From contig JAAAPE010000061.1 of assembly GCA_009908385.1 (NCBI GenBank), forward strand, positions 1 to 38,197: 38,197 nucleotides of DNA, given 5' to 3'. Source of the stretch: Gammaproteobacteria bacterium. GTDB taxonomy: Bacteria > Pseudomonadota > Gammaproteobacteria > Xanthomonadales > Wenzhouxiangellaceae. The position numbers and the translations under genes are program-made. Shown in pieces: positions 8,488 through 16,987 of the stretch (the stretch's first letter is position 1; every line of letters starts with the position of its first letter). The notes beneath the pieces were generated by a model that searched no databases, was not told the origin of the DNA, and saw nothing but the letters and a program-made list of their open reading frames with translations.

Positions 8488-9804
8488 TCAGGCTGGCGGT
8501 GATTCCGCAACGCCGTGGACGGGCAGGCTGAAGCAGAACGTCGCGCCCGGCCCGGGGACGTCTTCCAGCCAGACCTTGCCTTTGTGCCGATCGACCACCG
8601 ACTTGCACAGCGACAGGCCGATGCCCAGACCCTGCTTGCGGGTGCTCACGAACGGATCGAAAAGGCGTTCGCGCATGCCCGCATCGACCCCCTTGCCGGT
8701 ATCGCTGACCGACACCACCACCTGATCCCCCTCGGCGCTCAGAGTAACGGAGAGCTCGCGCCGGGGATTGTCGCTGTCGTTGATGGCTTCGATGCCGTTT
8801 CGCACCAGATTGAAGATGACTTGCTGGATCAGCACCGAGTCGACCCGCACGGTCGGCAGGTCTTCCGGCGCGACGATCCGCAAGCGCACGTGGTGGTGGC
8901 GCGCCTCGGTATCGAGCAGGACCCGGCACTCGCGCAAGAGATGGGCGGCCGGAACGGGATGCGGCTTCATTTCGCCGCGGCGGATGAAGCTACGCAGTTT
9001 GCTGACCACCTCGCGAGCGTGTTCCGCGCTGGCGAGTGAATTGCTCATGGCCTGGTGGAGATCGGCCTCGGACAACCGGCCCTGCTCGAGCATGCGCAGG
9101 CAGGTCCGGCAATAGGTCATGATGGCGGTCAGGGGCTGGTTGACTTCGTGCGCGAGGGCCGAGGCCAGTTCACCCATCGAGCCGAGGCGGGAGACGTGCG
9201 CCAGCTCGGTCAGGTGCTGCCGGGCCCGCGCTTCGCTGTCGCGCAGGGCGCGCTCGGCCTGCAGGCGCTCGATCTCGGCGCCGGCGCGAGCGGCGATGAT
9301 CCGGAACATCGATTCGACCACGGCATCTTCGGCCATCGGCTTGCGTCCGTAGACGGCGATATGCCCCAGGGTGCGCCCGTCGCTGGGCGCCAGGACCGGA
9401 ATGCCGATGAAGCTCTCGATTCCGCCTTCCTCGGCGGCCCAGTCGGGGAACTGTTTCGAAAGATCGTCCGGGTAGAAGCAGAACGCTCCGCCGTGAATGA
9501 CCTCCTCGCAGGGCGTGCCGACGAGGTCGAATTCGATGTTCTCGGTGATTCCCTCGCCTTCCCAGAAGGCCAGCGTTCGGACGTGGTTCTCGGGATACTC
9601 CAGGCACTCGGTGGCCAGGGCGGCGTGGACATCGAGGTTTTCGGCCAATCTCGCCACCAGCGCGCGGAAATAGTCGCCTCCGGTCAGCGGCGCGGTGACC
9701 TCGTTGATCATCGCCACCATCTGTTCGACCTGCCAGCGGCGGTTCCCGGCCGGTTCGCCGTTCGGGAAAGTCGTGGTGGCAGCTTCAGACGTCGGATTGT
9801 CCAT
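8488..9804 (-). CDS. Cytoplasmic GAF-domain sensor histidine kinase (FixL/TtrS-like catalytic core)
   Basis: A 438-residue protein with no membrane helix. A GAF-type sensor region spans about 45-180 (TPCEEVIHGGAFCFYP, IGIPV, GHIAVYG), followed by a short linker helix. The kinase core has the H-box ALAHEVNQPLTAI with His 219, the N-box NLVRNGIEA at 332-340, the G1 box DTGKG at 369-373 and GLGIGLSL at 392-399. The HEVNQPL form of the H-box is typical of FixL, TodS and TtrS kinases, which pair with FixJ-type regulators such as the one encoded convergently next door. ATG 9804 has only a weak ribosome site; the frame remains open further upstream but that part is not protein-like. The ligand of the GAF domain is unknown; its several Cys and His residues leave a metal or redox cofactor possible. 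Confidence 0.88.
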   Translation of the reverse strand: MDNPTSEAATTTFPNGEPAGNRRWQVEQMVAMINEVTAPLTGGDYFRALVARLAENLDVHAALATECLEYPENHVRTLAFWEGEGITENIEFDLVGTPCEEVIHGGAFCFYPDDLSKQFPDWAAEEGGIESFIGIPVLAPSDGRTLGHIAVYGRKPMAEDAVVESMFRIIAARAGAEIERLQAERALRDSEARARQHLTELAHVSRLGSMGELASALAHEVNQPLTAIMTYCRTCLRMLEQGRLSEADLHQAMSNSLASAEHAREVVSKLRSFIRRGEMKPHPVPAAHLLRECRVLLDTEARHHHVRLRIVAPEDLPTVRVDSVLIQQVIFNLVRNGIEAINDSDNPRRELSVTLSAEGDQVVVSVSDTGKGVDAGMRERLFDPFVSTRKQGLGIGLSLCKSVVDRHKGKVWLEDVPGPGATFCFSLPVHGVAESPPA

Positions 9805-9972
9805 GGTAAGACTCGCTGTTCGAGGCAATGACCGAACGAGTGTTTCGACACCGCGGCCGGCCCGGACGTTCAGCTTGCCGGCCGACGGTAAGAGAGGCAA
9901 GGGCGAAGGCGCCCAGGCCCGTAGCGGATTCCGATTGTACGGGCGCGCCGCGGCGCCGGGCAAATGCCGCCT

Positions 9973-10001
9973 GTGACATGACGGGCGCCTGCCCCTATCA
10001 T
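9973..10001 (+). promoter_or_regulatory. Putative sigma-70 promoter for the DUF456 gene
   Basis: GTGACA (9973-9978), a 17-base spacer and TATCAT (9996-10001) match the consensus 5/6 and 5/6. The expected transcript start is about 25 bases before ATG 10033. This is the best-looking promoter in the window. Confidence 0.55.
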
Positions 10002-10032
10002 GTGCGGGATTCGACGCAAAGGCTAATCCGGG

Positions 10033-10536
10033 ATGGAATGGTTGAGTTGGGAACTGCTGATCTGGCCGATCTGGGGACTGGCGTTCGTGCTGGTGCTGGT
10101 CGGACTGGCGGGCACGGTCCTGCCGATCCTGCCCGGGGTGCCGGTCGTGCTCCTGGGCCTGGTGCTCATGGCCTGGCTCGACGGATTCGAGCGCGTGGGC
10201 TGGTGGACGCTGCTGTGGCTGACGCTCCTGACCGTCCTGTCGGTCCTGATCGATTTCATCGCCACTGCCGAGGGGGCGCGGCGATTCGGCGCTGGACGCT
10301 ACGCCATCCTGGGGGCCACGCTTGGCCTGCTGGTGGGCCTGTTCTTCGGCATCTTCGGCATTCTGCTCGGCCCCTTCGTCGGCGCGGTACTGGGTCACAT
10401 GGCCGGCAAGGCCAATCTGGACGATTCACTGAGAGCGGGTGTTGGCGCCAGCATCGGGGTCGTCGTCGGCACGGTCGTCGGCGCAGCCATCGGCGCCGTC
10501 ATGGTCGTCTGGTTCGCGCTGGCCTGGTGGTTGTAA
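10033..10536 (+). CDS. DUF456 family membrane protein
   Basis: A 167-residue protein made almost entirely of hydrophobic helices. It shows the DUF456 pattern: GTVLPILPGVPVVLLGL after the first helix, then a helix with DFIATAEGARRFGAGRYAILGA and glycine-rich LLVGLFFGIFGILLGPFVGAVLGH. The GxxxG-rich end (GVGASIGVVVGTVVGAAIG) suggests packed helices in the membrane. Function is unknown for the family. It is monocistronic on the plus strand, with its own promoter just upstream and a repeat island directly after its stop. Confidence 0.85.
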   Translation: MEWLSWELLIWPIWGLAFVLVLVGLAGTVLPILPGVPVVLLGLVLMAWLDGFERVGWWTLLWLTLLTVLSVLIDFIATAEGARRFGAGRYAILGATLGLLVGLFFGIFGILLGPFVGAVLGHMAGKANLDDSLRAGVGASIGVVVGTVVGAAIGAVMVVWFALAWWL

Positions 10537-10688
10537 GGTTTCAGGGTTCAGGGGGCGTTTGGGGAAGCGTTCCGTTCGTTGCCGAAGATTCCGGCGCCGA
10601 GTATGCTGCTTGCCCCCAAACAATCAGGTTCGGTCCGGAAACCGGAAGATCCGCCAGGGTCTTTTCCTGAACCCTGAACCCTGAATCC
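10537..10688. repeat. Mirrored short-unit repeat island 1 (unit TTCAGGG)
   Basis: The left arm (10537-10555) has two TTCAGGG units. The right arm (10666-10688) has three units of the complement, CCCTGAA. About 110 bases of unrelated sequence lie between; inside it are GTTTGGGG (10557-10564) with its complement (10614-10621) and a small TCCGG-AAA-CCGGA hairpin (10634-10646). The left arm begins on the base after the DUF456 stop. Confidence 0.75.
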
Positions 10689-10713
10689 TTTTCTGTTCAG
10701 GCGTCAGTCGTCC

Positions 10714-10737
10714 GTCGGGGGTGCGACCCCGACCTAC
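10714..10737 (-). repeat. REP-like hairpin with GTAG head
   Basis: On the minus strand GTAG (10737-10734) is followed by a 7-base stem GTCGGGG / CCCCGAC with a 6-base loop. A GTAG head plus short imperfect palindrome is the form of REP elements moved by RAYT transposases in xanthomonads and pseudomonads. It starts two bases after the nuoN stop, so it could also end or stabilise the nuo transcript. Only one copy is seen here. Confidence 0.5.
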
Positions 10738-10738
10738 G

Positions 10739-12175
10739 TTACACGAAGGAACTCACGCAGAGGCTGATCAGGCCGCCGGAGAAGATGCCGAGCGCGAGCA
10801 TGGCCACACCGTTGACGGTCAGCACCGCGCGGAAGTCGACCGGCGCGGTGACCGGCTCTGCGTCTTCGGGCTCGTCGAAGTACATCAGCTTGACCACGCG
10901 CAGGTAGTAGAACGCGCCGATGACGGCGGTGACGACGGCGATGATCGACAGCCAGGTCAGGCCGGCCGACAGAGCCGCGGCGATGACCTGCCACTTGGCG
11001 AAGAAACCGACGAAGACCGGGATGCCGGCCAGCGAAAACATGATCATGAGCATCATGAGGGCGTGCCAAGGATTGCGCTTGGCAAGGCCCTTGAGGTCGT
11101 CGAGGTTCTCGGCCTCCGCGCCGCTGGTGGACAGCAGGATCAGTACCGCGAAGGCGCCGGCCGACATGATCGCGTAGACAATCGTGTAGAACATCGCCGC
11201 CGCGTAGCCTTCGGGCGTGGCCGGCAGCAGGCCGAGCAGAATGAACCCGACGTGGGCGATGGTCGAATAGGCGAGCATGCGCTTGATATTGGTCTGCGCG
11301 ATGGCGACGACGTTGCCGAGAATCATCGACAGGGCCGCGAGCACCACGAGCATGCCCTGCCAGTCCCCGTGCAGCGCCACCATGCCGTTGTCGAGCAGGC
11401 GGATCGCCAGGGCGACGGCGGCCAGTTTCGGCACCGAGCTCAGGAACAGGGTGATCGGTAGCGGCGCGCCGTGGTAGACATCGGGGATCCACATGTGAAG
11501 CGGCACGGCGCCGAACTTGAAAGCGATACCGAGCACCATGAAGACAAGGCCGAAGGCCAGCAGCATTTCCTCGCCGACGCCCGCCGACAGCGCCGCGCTG
11601 ATGTCGGTGAGCGCGAGGCTGCCGGTGGCACCGAAGATCAGGCTCATGCCGAACAGCAGCATGCCCGATGCCATCGAGCCGAGAACGAAGTACTTCATGG
11701 CCGCTTCCGAGCCCTGCAGGGAATTGCGGTCGAGCGCCACCAGCGCATAGCTCGACAGGGTCAGCAGCTCCAGGCCCAGGTAGACGGTCAACAGCGAATT
11801 GGCCGAAATGAGCACCATCGTTCCAAGAAGCGCGAACAGGCTGAGCGTATAGAACTCGCCCTTGAACAGGCCGAACTGGCGCAGGTAGTGCTTGGCGTAG
11901 ACGAACACGCCGATCAGGATCAGGTAGCAGAACACCTTGAGCACGTCGCCGAAGCGATCGCGAACGAACGTGTCACTGAACGCGTAGACGACCTCTCCGG
12001 GCGCCATCATCAGGCGCAGGCTCAGGATGGCCGCGAAGGCCAGGGTGATCACCGCCAGCGTGTGCGTGAGCCCGCGGCGCTCCTCGGAAATGAACAGGTC
12101 GGCCAGCAGCACAACGCAGGTCATGCTGAGCACGAAAATCTCCGGTAGCGCCAGTTGCAGTTCAGCAATCGTCAT
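10739..12175 (-). CDS. nuoN: NADH-quinone oxidoreductase subunit N
   Basis: A 478-residue antiporter-like subunit of the complex I membrane arm, with about 14 helices, that helps pump protons. The helix-5 glutamate is visible in LGLELLTLSSYALVAL and the channel lysine in AFKFGAVPLHMWIPDVYHG. The family motif NIKRMLAYSTIAHVGF follows. The length is normal for bacterial NuoN. It is the last gene of the operon and starts 6 bases after the nuoM stop. The stop is followed at once by the GTAG hairpin. Confidence 0.97.
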   Translation of the reverse strand: MTIAELQLALPEIFVLSMTCVVLLADLFISEERRGLTHTLAVITLAFAAILSLRLMMAPGEVVYAFSDTFVRDRFGDVLKVFCYLILIGVFVYAKHYLRQFGLFKGEFYTLSLFALLGTMVLISANSLLTVYLGLELLTLSSYALVALDRNSLQGSEAAMKYFVLGSMASGMLLFGMSLIFGATGSLALTDISAALSAGVGEEMLLAFGLVFMVLGIAFKFGAVPLHMWIPDVYHGAPLPITLFLSSVPKLAAVALAIRLLDNGMVALHGDWQGMLVVLAALSMILGNVVAIAQTNIKRMLAYSTIAHVGFILLGLLPATPEGYAAAMFYTIVYAIMSAGAFAVLILLSTSGAEAENLDDLKGLAKRNPWHALMMLMIMFSLAGIPVFVGFFAKWQVIAAALSAGLTWLSIIAVVTAVIGAFYYLRVVKLMYFDEPEDAEPVTAPVDFRAVLTVNGVAMLALGIFSGGLISLCVSSFV

Positions 12176-12181
12176 GTCGAA

Positions 12182-13693
12182 TTATCCAGTCTTGCTCTGC
12201 ATGATGTGCCCGACCAGATTCTGGACCGAGGGCTCCATCAGATCGATCAGCGGATAGGGCCACACGCCCAGCCCCAGCGTGAAGACGGCAAGCACGGTGA
12301 GCATGAGCCACTCGCGACCGTCCAGGTCCTTGAGCGATGCCACGTTGTCGTTCGCCACCTCGCCATAGAAAACGCGCTTGACCAGCCACAGGCTGTAGGC
12401 CGCGCCGAGAATCAGCGTGGCGGCGGCCGCGAAGGCGAACCAGAAGCTGGCGTGGAAAGCGGCCAGGATGACCATGAACTCGCCCACGAATCCGGACGTG
12501 CCCGGCAGGCCCGAGTTGGCCATGAAGAACAGCACGGCGAACATCGCGAACCAGGGCATGGTGTTGGCCACGCCGCCGTAGGCCGAGATTTCGCGGCTGT
12601 GCACGCGGTCGTAGAGCACGCCGACGGCGAGGAACATCGCGCCCGAGATGAAGCCGTGCGAGATCATCTGGACCATGGCGCCGGACATGCCCAGGCCCGC
12701 ACCGGTCAACTCGCCTGTATTGCGGGCGATCGCGAAGGCCAGGAACATGCCCAGCGTCACGAAACCCATGTGCGAAATGGAGCTGTAGGCGATCAGCTTT
12801 TTCATGTCGCTCTGGGCCAGCGCGACGAAGCCGATGTAGACGATGGCGATCAGCGACAGGCCGATCACCAGCCAGTCGAGGTGCGCCGCCGCGTCGGGCG
12901 AGATCGGCAGGGCGAAGCGCAGCAGGCCGTAGCCGCCGATCTTGAGCATCACCGCCGCCAGCACCACCGATCCGCCCGTGGGCGCCTCGACGTGGGCGTC
13001 CGGCAACCAGGTGTGCACCGGCCACATGGGCACCTTGACGGCGAACGCGATCAGGAAGGCCAGGAACACCCAGATCTGCGGCACCAGGCCGAACTCGTGG
13101 CGGTGCAGGTCGGCGATGGCGAAGCTGCCCGAGTCGAGGTAGAGCCACAGCAGCGCGATCAGCATGAACACCGAGCCGAAGAAGGTGAACAGGAAGAATT
13201 TCACCGTGGCGTAGATGCGGTTGGGGCCGCCCCAGATACCGATGATCAGGAACATCGGCACCAGCATCGCTTCGAAGAAGACGTAGAACAGCAGCGCGTC
13301 GAGGGCGGCGAACATGCCGGTCATCAGCGCGTGCAGCGTCAGGAAGGCCGCCATGTACTGGTGCGGCCGGTCGGTGATACGCCAGCCGCCGACGACCACC
13401 AGGACGCAGATCAGCGTATTGAGCAGGATCAGCGGAAGCGACAGGCCGTCGATGCCCAGGTGGTAGTGGATATTGAACGCCTCGATCCAGACCGCTTTCT
13501 CGACGAACTGCATCTGGGCACTCGTGGCATCGAAGCCGGCGTAGAGCAGCAGCGACAGGCCGAACGTGACCAGGGCCACGATCAGCGACAGCGGGCGCAC
13601 GAGATCGGGCGATCGCTGGCCGAGCGCGATCACGGCGACCGCACCGGCGATCGGAATCCAGGTCAGCAGACTCAGCAGGGGCCAATCCAGCAT
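12182..13693 (-). CDS. nuoM: NADH-quinone oxidoreductase subunit M
   Basis: A 503-residue antiporter-like proton-pumping subunit of the membrane arm. The helix-5 glutamate lies in FFEAMLVPMFLIIGIWGG and the conserved lysine in VKVPMWPVHTWLPDAHVEAP; DMKKLIAYSSISHMGF is the NuoM-type connecting motif. Length is normal. ATG 13693 follows a good AAGGA ribosome site, needed because the gene is not coupled to nuoL: a 200-base gap holding a large palindrome separates them. Confidence 0.97.
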   Translation of the reverse strand: MLDWPLLSLLTWIPIAGAVAVIALGQRSPDLVRPLSLIVALVTFGLSLLLYAGFDATSAQMQFVEKAVWIEAFNIHYHLGIDGLSLPLILLNTLICVLVVVGGWRITDRPHQYMAAFLTLHALMTGMFAALDALLFYVFFEAMLVPMFLIIGIWGGPNRIYATVKFFLFTFFGSVFMLIALLWLYLDSGSFAIADLHRHEFGLVPQIWVFLAFLIAFAVKVPMWPVHTWLPDAHVEAPTGGSVVLAAVMLKIGGYGLLRFALPISPDAAAHLDWLVIGLSLIAIVYIGFVALAQSDMKKLIAYSSISHMGFVTLGMFLAFAIARNTGELTGAGLGMSGAMVQMISHGFISGAMFLAVGVLYDRVHSREISAYGGVANTMPWFAMFAVLFFMANSGLPGTSGFVGEFMVILAAFHASFWFAFAAAATLILGAAYSLWLVKRVFYGEVANDNVASLKDLDGREWLMLTVLAVFTLGLGVWPYPLIDLMEPSVQNLVGHIMQSKTG

Positions 13694-13711
13694 CTATTAG
13701 TCCTTTAGCTC

Positions 13712-13884
13712 GCCATGTGCATGGCTGGTTCGTCGCGAGACGGATCCAGGCCCTGTAGACGCGGCAATTCGCGACCGAGCGAACCACAGGCGTACTGGTC
13801 AGTACGTCGAGGATTCGCGACCGAGCAAAGTGCCGCAGATGCAGGGTCTGGGTGCGTCGTAGTAGAAGCAGTCATGTACATGGC
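13712..13884. repeat. 173-base imperfect palindrome between nuoL and nuoM
   Basis: Nested arms share one axis at about 13798.5. The outer arms 13712-13731 and 13865-13884 match at 17/20 (GCCATGTGCATG end). The middle arms at 13751-13766 and 13831-13846 share CCCTG and GCGGCA blocks. The central hairpin is CGTACTG-GT-CAGTACG (13791-13806). A 14-base direct repeat ATTCGCGACCGAGC (13767-13780 and 13813-13826) is embedded off-axis. It has no coding potential. The shape is MITE-like, and it is transcribed within the nuo mRNA. Confidence 0.75.
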
Positions 13885-13893
13885 GGGCCCAAA

Positions 13894-15861
13894 TTACCGG
13901 AGCAGAACGAACGACGCCACGAGCGCGACCAGCGCGACTACCATGACGAAGGCGTAGTGGAACAGGAAGCCGGACTGCAGCTGACGCATGGCACCGGAAA
14001 CGCGACCGACCAGGCGGGCCGAACCATTGACCAGCCAGCCGTCGATGACCGTACGGTCGCCGCCTTTCGACAGGCCCGAGGCAATGCCCAGGCCGGCGCC
14101 GGCTAGCACCTTCTGCCACAGCTCGTCGAAGCCGTACTTCCTGTCGAGGATGGTCCAGGCCAGGTAAAGCCTGCGCTTGATCGTATCGGCCAGGCCCGGA
14201 TTGAACAGGTAGATGTAGGTCGAAATGCCCACACCGAGCATCGCCAGCCAGAACACCGGCGTCATGAAGCCGTGCAACGCGAAGGCGAAGGCGCCGTGAT
14301 CGAACTTCGCGGCAAGCTTGTTACTGACCACGTCGTTGACTTCGCGCACGACGATGGAATCAGACAGGGCACCGCCGAACAGCAGCGGCTCGACCGTGAA
14401 ATAGCCGATCGCCAGCGAGGGGATGGCCAGCAGGATCAGCGGCACGGTGACCACGGCGGGCGTCTCGTGCGCGTGCGAACGCGTCTCCTCGTCCATCCGC
14501 GTCGGACCGTGGAAGGTCAGGTAGAGCATCCGGAAGGTGTAGAGCGCCGTGATCACCACGCCGGCCATGACGGCGAAGTAGGCGAAGCCCGCGCCGGGCC
14601 GCTCGGCGTAGTGGACCGCCTCGATGATGAGATCCTTGGAGAAGAATCCCGAAAAGAACGGGAAGCCGATCAGCGCCAGCGAGCCGATCCAGGCGGTGGC
14701 GGCCGTGATCGGCATGTACTTCGCCAAGCCGCCCATCTCGCGCATGTCCTGCTTGTGGTGCAGGGCGATGATGACAGAACCCGCGCCCAGGAACAGCAGG
14801 GCCTTGAAGAAGGCGTGCGTCATCAGGTGGAAGATCGCGACCGAATAGGCCGACGCGCCCAGCGCCACCGTCATGTAGCCCAGCTGCGACAGGGTCGAGT
14901 AGGCGACGACACGCTTGATGTCGTTCTGCACGATGCCGATCAGACCCATGAACAAGGCGGTGACCGCACCGATGACCAGGATGAAGCTCAGCGCGACGTC
15001 GGATGTCTCGAAGATCGGCGACAGGCGCGCGACCATGAAGATGCCGGCCGTGACCATGGTGGCCGCGTGGATCAGTGCGGAGATGGGCGTCGGGCCTTCC
15101 ATGGAGTCAGGCAGCCACACGTGCAGCGGCACCTGCGCCGACTTGCCCATCGCGCCGATGAACAGACAGATGCAGATTACCGTCATCAGCGACCACTGCG
15201 TGTCGCCGAACAGGGCGATGGTGGTGCCTTCGACGGCGGGCACGGCCGCGAACACTTCGGCATAGTTGAGCGAACCCATGTAGACCAGAATCGCCGCGAT
15301 CCCCAGCAGGAAGCCGAAATCGCCCACACGGTTGACCAGGAAAGCCTTGAGGTTGGCGCGAACCGCCGTGTCCTTCTTGAACCAGAAACCGATCAGCAGG
15401 TAGGACACCAGGCCGACGGCTTCCCAGCCGAAGAACAGCTGCATGAAGTTGTTCGCCATCACCAGCATCAGCATGGCGAAGGTGAACAGGTTGATGTAGG
15501 CGAAGAAGCGCTGGTAGCCGGGATCGTCGTGCATGTAGCCGATGGTGTAGATGTGCACCATCAGCGACACGAAGGTCACCACGGTCATCATCAGGGCCGT
15601 GAGGCTGTCGACCAGGAACCCGACCTCGAAGGTGATGCCGTCGGTCACCGCCCAGGTGTAGACGGAGTAGTCCAGCGTGGGCAGGCCGTTGAAGAACACC
15701 TGCCAGGCGACCCAGGCCGACAGCGCCGCCGAACCCGCAACTGCGAGAATGGTAATCCAGTGCGCTCCGGCGCGCCCGACCTGATGACGCAACAAGCCGG
15801 CCACGGCACTACCGACGAGCGGCAGCAGCGGGATCAGCAGCAGTACGGTCTCAATACTCAC
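13894..15861 (-). CDS. nuoL: NADH-quinone oxidoreductase subunit L
   Basis: A 655-residue distal antiporter-like subunit with the long C-terminal lateral helix expected for NuoL. The helix-5 glutamate is in FFGWEAVGLVSYLLIGFW, the channel lysine in MGKSAQVPLHVWLPDSMEGPTP, and DIKRVVAYSTLSQLGYM follows. The start is GTG 15861, behind GGGATGA; two upstream ATGs run into a stop or are out of frame. It is separated from nuoK by 205 bases and from nuoM by 200 bases, both gaps filled by palindromic repeats. Confidence 0.96.
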   Translation of the reverse strand: MSIETVLLLIPLLPLVGSAVAGLLRHQVGRAGAHWITILAVAGSAALSAWVAWQVFFNGLPTLDYSVYTWAVTDGITFEVGFLVDSLTALMMTVVTFVSLMVHIYTIGYMHDDPGYQRFFAYINLFTFAMLMLVMANNFMQLFFGWEAVGLVSYLLIGFWFKKDTAVRANLKAFLVNRVGDFGFLLGIAAILVYMGSLNYAEVFAAVPAVEGTTIALFGDTQWSLMTVICICLFIGAMGKSAQVPLHVWLPDSMEGPTPISALIHAATMVTAGIFMVARLSPIFETSDVALSFILVIGAVTALFMGLIGIVQNDIKRVVAYSTLSQLGYMTVALGASAYSVAIFHLMTHAFFKALLFLGAGSVIIALHHKQDMREMGGLAKYMPITAATAWIGSLALIGFPFFSGFFSKDLIIEAVHYAERPGAGFAYFAVMAGVVITALYTFRMLYLTFHGPTRMDEETRSHAHETPAVVTVPLILLAIPSLAIGYFTVEPLLFGGALSDSIVVREVNDVVSNKLAAKFDHGAFAFALHGFMTPVFWLAMLGVGISTYIYLFNPGLADTIKRRLYLAWTILDRKYGFDELWQKVLAGAGLGIASGLSKGGDRTVIDGWLVNGSARLVGRVSGAMRQLQSGFLFHYAFVMVVALVALVASFVLLR

Positions 15862-15887
15862 AACGAGTCATCCCATCAAATTCAAAA

Positions 15888-16053
15888 TTTGTCCACAGAT
15901 GAACACAGATCAACACAGATAAAGAGCGAAGACCGTTTCGGGCGAAGCCCAGATGGGCCATTGATCGCTTCCGGAATCAACTTGGCGACGATCTCTCTCG
16001 TTTTTTCTTGTTCCTTTTTCATCCGTGTTCATCCGTGTTCATCTGTGGACAAA
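15888..16053. repeat. Mirrored short-unit repeat island 2 (unit GAACACAGAT)
   Basis: The left arm (15888-15923) reads TTTGTCCACAGAT, then GAACACAGAT and CAACACAGAT. The right arm (16018-16053) is its complement with two ATCCGTGTTC units. The outer 19 bases (15888-15906 and 16035-16053) are a perfect inverted repeat. About 95 bases of non-repeated sequence separate the arms. The island fills the nuoK-nuoL gap, with the right arm 13 bases after the nuoK stop. Confidence 0.8.
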
Positions 16054-16066
16054 AGATCTTCCCGAA

Positions 16067-16372
16067 TCAGCCCCTGAGGTCCGAAATATCCTCGACGCTG
16101 ATCGAGCGACGGTTCCGGAACAGCACCACCAGCAGCGCCAGCCCGATCGCGGCCTCTGCGGCCGCGACGGTCAGGATGAAGAACACGAAGACCTGTCCGT
16201 CGAGCACGTCGAGAAAGCGCGAGAAGGCGATGAAGTTCATGTTCACCGAAAGGAGCATCAGCTCGATGCACATCAGCAGGATGAGCACGTTCTTCCGGTT
16301 GAGGAAGATGCCGGCCAGGGCGATGCAGAACAGCAGCGCGCCCAGGGTGATGAAGTGCGCCAGTGTCAGCAT
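16067..16372 (-). CDS. nuoK: NADH-quinone oxidoreductase subunit K
   Basis: A 101-residue, three-helix subunit of the membrane arm proton path. The two conserved membrane glutamates are visible in [14 protein letters not shown] and [13 protein letters not shown]. The length is exactly the family norm. ATG 16372 overlaps the nuoJ stop (TGATG), so the two are coupled. The frame remains open far upstream, but that part is nuoJ sequence in another frame. Confidence 0.97.
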   Translation of the reverse strand: MLTLAHFITLGALLFCIALAGIFLNRKNVLILLMCIELMLLSVNMNFIAFSRFLDVLDGQVFVFFILTVAAAEAAIGLALLVVLFRNRRSISVEDISDLRG

Positions 16373-16974
16373 CAGGCTTCCTCTCCCTCGCTTTTCATCT
16401 TGACCACGCGCAGGCGCTCGTCGCGCTTGACGCGGACCTGGCGGGCGGGATCCTGGTGCTTGGTCTCCGGCCGCCGGCGATGCGTCAGCGCGATGGCCGC
16501 AATGATCGCGACCAGCAGCACGACCGCGGCGATCTCGAATGCGTAAAGGTACTCGGAATAAAGCAGCTCGCCGATCATGCTGGTGTGGCTGTATTCGTCG
16601 CCCTCGCCCGCGGGCATCGGCATCGTTTCCATGCCGCGCGTCCAGATCACCAGAAAGAGCTGGACGGCCATGGCGAGCGCAACCAGCACGCCGGCCGGCA
16701 GGTAGCGGGCAAAGCCCTCCCGAACGGAAGCGACGTGCACGTCGAGCATCATCACCACGAACAGGAAGAGCACCATGACGGCGCCGACGTAGACCAGCAC
16801 CAGGGTGATGGCGAGAAACTCGGCCTGCAGCAGCATCCAGATGCACGCCGCCGAGAAGAAGCTGAGGATCAGGAACAGCGCCGCGTGGATCGGATTACCG
16901 ACCGTGATGACGCTGAGCGCGGACAGGACGAGGACGCCGCTGAACAGGTAGAAGAGTATTTCGATGATTGGCAT
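16372..16974 (-). CDS. nuoJ: NADH-quinone oxidoreductase subunit J
   Basis: A 200-residue membrane subunit with five helices, including the [19 protein letters not shown] segment that forms the helix-3 bulge linked to coupling in complex I. A hydrophilic tail after the last helix ([17 protein letters not shown], ending KSEGEEA) is charged and probably cytoplasmic. ATG 16974 starts the typical [13 protein letters not shown]; it lies 13 bases after the nuoI stop, and the 3' end overlaps nuoK. Confidence 0.96.
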   Translation of the reverse strand: MPIIEILFYLFSGVLVLSALSVITVGNPIHAALFLILSFFSAACIWMLLQAEFLAITLVLVYVGAVMVLFLFVVMMLDVHVASVREGFARYLPAGVLVALAMAVQLFLVIWTRGMETMPMPAGEGDEYSHTSMIGELLYSEYLYAFEIAAVVLLVAIIAAIALTHRRRPETKHQDPARQVRVKRDERLRVVKMKSEGEEA

Positions 16975-16987
16975 GGCAGGCAGACCC

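Noticed and set aside
9805-10398. Longer N-terminus of the histidine kinase, starting at 10398
   Set aside because: It would run antisense through the DUF456 gene and its promoter; the added residues are low-complexity Gln/Arg/Asp-rich.
15888-16053. DnaA boxes or a replication origin (TTGTCCACA in both arms, one mismatch from the DnaA box)
   Set aside because: Only two inverted copies, inside a repeat within the nuo operon, with no AT-rich unwinding region and no dnaA, dnaN or gidA neighbours.
12155-16077. Long plus-strand frames at 12155-13708 and 14272-16077
   Set aside because: Antisense shadows of nuoM and nuoL in high-GC DNA; composition dominated by His, Gln, Asp and Arg, with no domain.
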